DNA of 64,000 nt from Prinia subflava (Eukaryota; Chordata; Aves; Passeriformes; Cisticolidae). Location: positions 57,913,485 through 57,977,484 of the forward strand of contig NC_086248.1 of the NCBI RefSeq assembly GCF_021018805.1. Reading direction: 5' to 3'. How positions within the stretch are numbered: the stretch's first letter is position 1; the number at the start of each line of letters is the position of its first letter. The translations under genes and the position numbers were made by a program. A model generated the notes under the pieces. That model saw nothing but the letters and a program-made list of their open reading frames with translations, was not told where the DNA came from and searched no databases. Positions 61,651 to 64,000 of the stretch are shown here, one piece after another.

Positions 61651-64000
61651 GACAAACTTGTGAAGCCTTGGAAGATTTACAAATCCTGTGTTATTGGGAA
61701 GGGCTATAGGATTTTCACAACTACCTATACCTGAGGCAGAAACTGAGAGCTGGGCAGAACCAGGGCATGTCCCCAAGCCCTGATTTCCATGAGGAGGTTG
61801 CTTGGTATAGGACTTGCCAGTTGAGGAAAGGGAGCTGCTTCCTGGTTCCGTGCCACGCTGAAATGCTCAGTCTGCTCTGCCCTGCCTTTTTTCCAGGTGT
61901 GCCAGCTGACCAGGTGCCTGCCTGCTGCTCTGCAGGAACACTGGGCTTCTGCCCCATCAGAGTGCACCCTGAGAAACTTATTTACTGGTTGGAGACATAA
62001 TGGACAAAATCGTAACAAAATTCTCCACAGAGAAGGCAAATGACAATGTGCATCCAGCTGGGAGAGAAGTAAAAATGAAGTAGAAAGTAACTTTTGAGAT
62101 TAATAGTCAGGATGAGGCTTTGAGGACAAAACAGACCAAGTGGCAAATACCTAGTTTGGTGTAATTCATATAGAAGTATACAGGAATACCAATTTGTATA
62201 AAAAATAGAGGAACTTGAGTCAACCACATTGCATGCAATTAGTTAGCCATGCCTTGCAGATGCCTGGGGTTTGCCAAGGTCACTGGGAGTAAAGATGTTA
62301 AAGAGCAAGCCCATTTTAACTGTTACTAATTTTGCTAATCCTCCACTTTTTTAATAAGCAATGACACTGTCATTAAACAGGAGAATAAATGGGTGTGCGT
62401 TGGTTTTCTAAGACTTGTTAAATTCTTCTAATGCTTCTGGCTACAAATGTGTCTTATGTAAAACTACTTTTAACATTTTTTCTGACTCCAGTGTCATTGA
62501 TGTGAACTGTTTTGTTCCTATTTTTTATATTAATGAATTTTTTTTGTGTAGCAAATACTACATATTAATGCCTTTGGGTTATTCCCTGAGAGGCAGACCA
62601 CATGTCAGTGAAGTGGGAAGAGAAGAATGTGGTCTATTGGAATTTCATAAGAATCCTTTACTTTCCTCCTAAATGTAGCTAATCAGGTGTTTCTTTGCCA
62701 TGTAATTTTAGTGAAATACCTTGGAGTAAGTTAGCGGAAGTGTTACCCCTGTTATCTTGTTTATCCTGTGAATTTTCCAGGAGGGCATTTTTCATTCAGC
62801 AGTGTTGTGCTTTCTAACTTGAATGTGAAAAATGATCCAAACCTGATAACAAAAATACATTCTTTCTTATCAAAAATGTATACTTTCTTATCACAAATAA
62901 TAGCAAGGCATACATCACTTTCTGTACCCACATAGAAACAAGAGCATTTAACTGCATTTTTTCTGGTTTAATTTTTTTCCCATTTTATTGCTTTATATTT
63001 TATTTTGGAATTGGTGTGAATGCACCACTTGATGTGATGTATTCAAAAAGGCTAAGAAAATACACTTCTATGCTTCAAAACTAGAAGAACCTGCCACAAA
63101 GAAAGGCTATAGATTTTCAGGCTACAAGATAAAACCAGAAGTACAGACCTGCTGAATTACATTTTTAATCTGCTGGCCAATTTCTAACCCTTGTAATGAG
63201 CAAATTACTCTCAATGTTAATTCTATGCATCACCTTGAGGGCAATACTTCTCCTTAATAGAAAGCTCATCCCATCATGACTGAAATGGCACTAGTAATTA
63301 CTCACATACGAATGAAATCTTATGCATTCAAGATAGGCCAAATAAATCAAAACATTCTTCTCTGGTGTTTTATTTCTGTTTGCTTTGGATTTATTTTGAA
63401 AAATGGGAGAGTTGCGTTCAGCTTTGGATGAAATCCTCCCCCTGCTCTGACAGCTGCAGGAGCTGTGTATCCGGGAGGTTTCTGCTCGTAATTGCATAGC
63501 AAGTCTGTCTCAGTCAAGAACGGCCACCTTAAAAAGGCTGGGCGGGTTTGAGTTGCAGCTTTATGGTTTCTTTACTGAAACTGTTGTCAAGAGCTGTAAT
63601 TACTGGTATGAATTTTTGAAAAGTTGTCGCTGGACTAAAATAAGGACTAAGCTACTGCTCTGTGGGTAGCTTCAGTACTGCCTTTCTTCCTAAATTGTTA
63701 CAAACTTCCCTTTTTCACAGGACAGGCATTATGAAATTCCATGAGTTTGTGGCAAGATTTTTTCTGGGGAGGACACTTCTTACTGAAACAAAGCTTTGAG
63801 GTATTGAGTTTACCTGCAGCTACTTTTGCAGATTCTTGTGCTGCATCACACACAACTTGGCCAGATACAAATTTGCATTGCATCGTGGACGGTGTCCTGA
63901 AGGGCATTTTGGCAAGGAAAATAAAGCAGAATTGAAATGCCAATAGGAAGACAGACATCTTATTTTATTGTTGCACTGATCTGAAAAACAACTTTGGGTC
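61651..64000. other. Non-coding DNA at the right end
   Basis: No supported gene. A short imperfect repeat (ttctttcttatcaaaaatgta, then tactttcttatcacaaat) lies near 62860-62897. Acceptor-like CAGs, for example at 63718-63720, have no matching donor in frame. The rest is AT-rich with no recognised element. Confidence 0.5.

Overview
The window looks like nuclear DNA of a bird, most likely a passerine (songbird). It is AT-rich, almost free of coding sequence, and carries avian-type retrotransposons: truncated CR1 LINEs near 11.9, 14.4 and 61.2 kb, a tRNA-Ile-headed, CR1-tailed SINE of the TguSINE1 type at 22.8 kb (a class described from passerines), and an LTR-like endogenous retroviral segment at 32.8-33.7 kb. 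There is nothing bacterial here: no operons, no ribosome binding sites, and no long ORF that reads as a protein. I recognised no complete gene.

The best reading is introns and flanking DNA of one large gene on the + strand, or of more than one. Several short stretches have a pyrimidine-rich acceptor, a GT donor and one open frame: 650-670, 21405-21479, 39727-39836 and 57784-57844, plus a weaker one at 58791-58853. Their splice phases are compatible in order (1-1, 1-1, 1-0, 0-1, 1-1), so they could join into one reading frame with introns of about 18-21 kb. I chose them by eye and could not name the protein, so the gene model is tentative.

Layout. 0-11.5 kb: AT-rich non-coding DNA with a possible 21-nt micro-exon near the left end. 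11.6-14.7 kb: a 607-bp block present twice in the same orientation, about 99% identical and 2,484 bp apart. Each copy contains the 3' part of a minus-strand CR1, and a compact CpG-rich patch ends just before the second copy. 14.7-32.8 kb: non-coding DNA with a possible exon, the SINE, a snap-back palindromic duplication, a 100-bp G/T-only tract and a 20-G run. 32.8-33.7 kb: LTR-like element on the minus strand with TATA and ATTAAA signals. 33.7-57.8 kb: non-coding with one possible exon and a CpG-enriched patch near 51.8-52.1 kb. 57.8-58.9 kb: a possible exon, then a perfect (CTTTTT)37 array 85 bp after its donor, then a CpG-containing segment that could be an exon or an alternative promoter. 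58.9-64 kb: non-coding with a CR1 fragment.

I do not see an undescribed multi-gene system. The most informative signals are the CR1-plus-flank duplication, the CpG patch beside it, the phase-compatible exon candidates, the pure hexanucleotide array next to one of them, and the template-switch-like palindrome.
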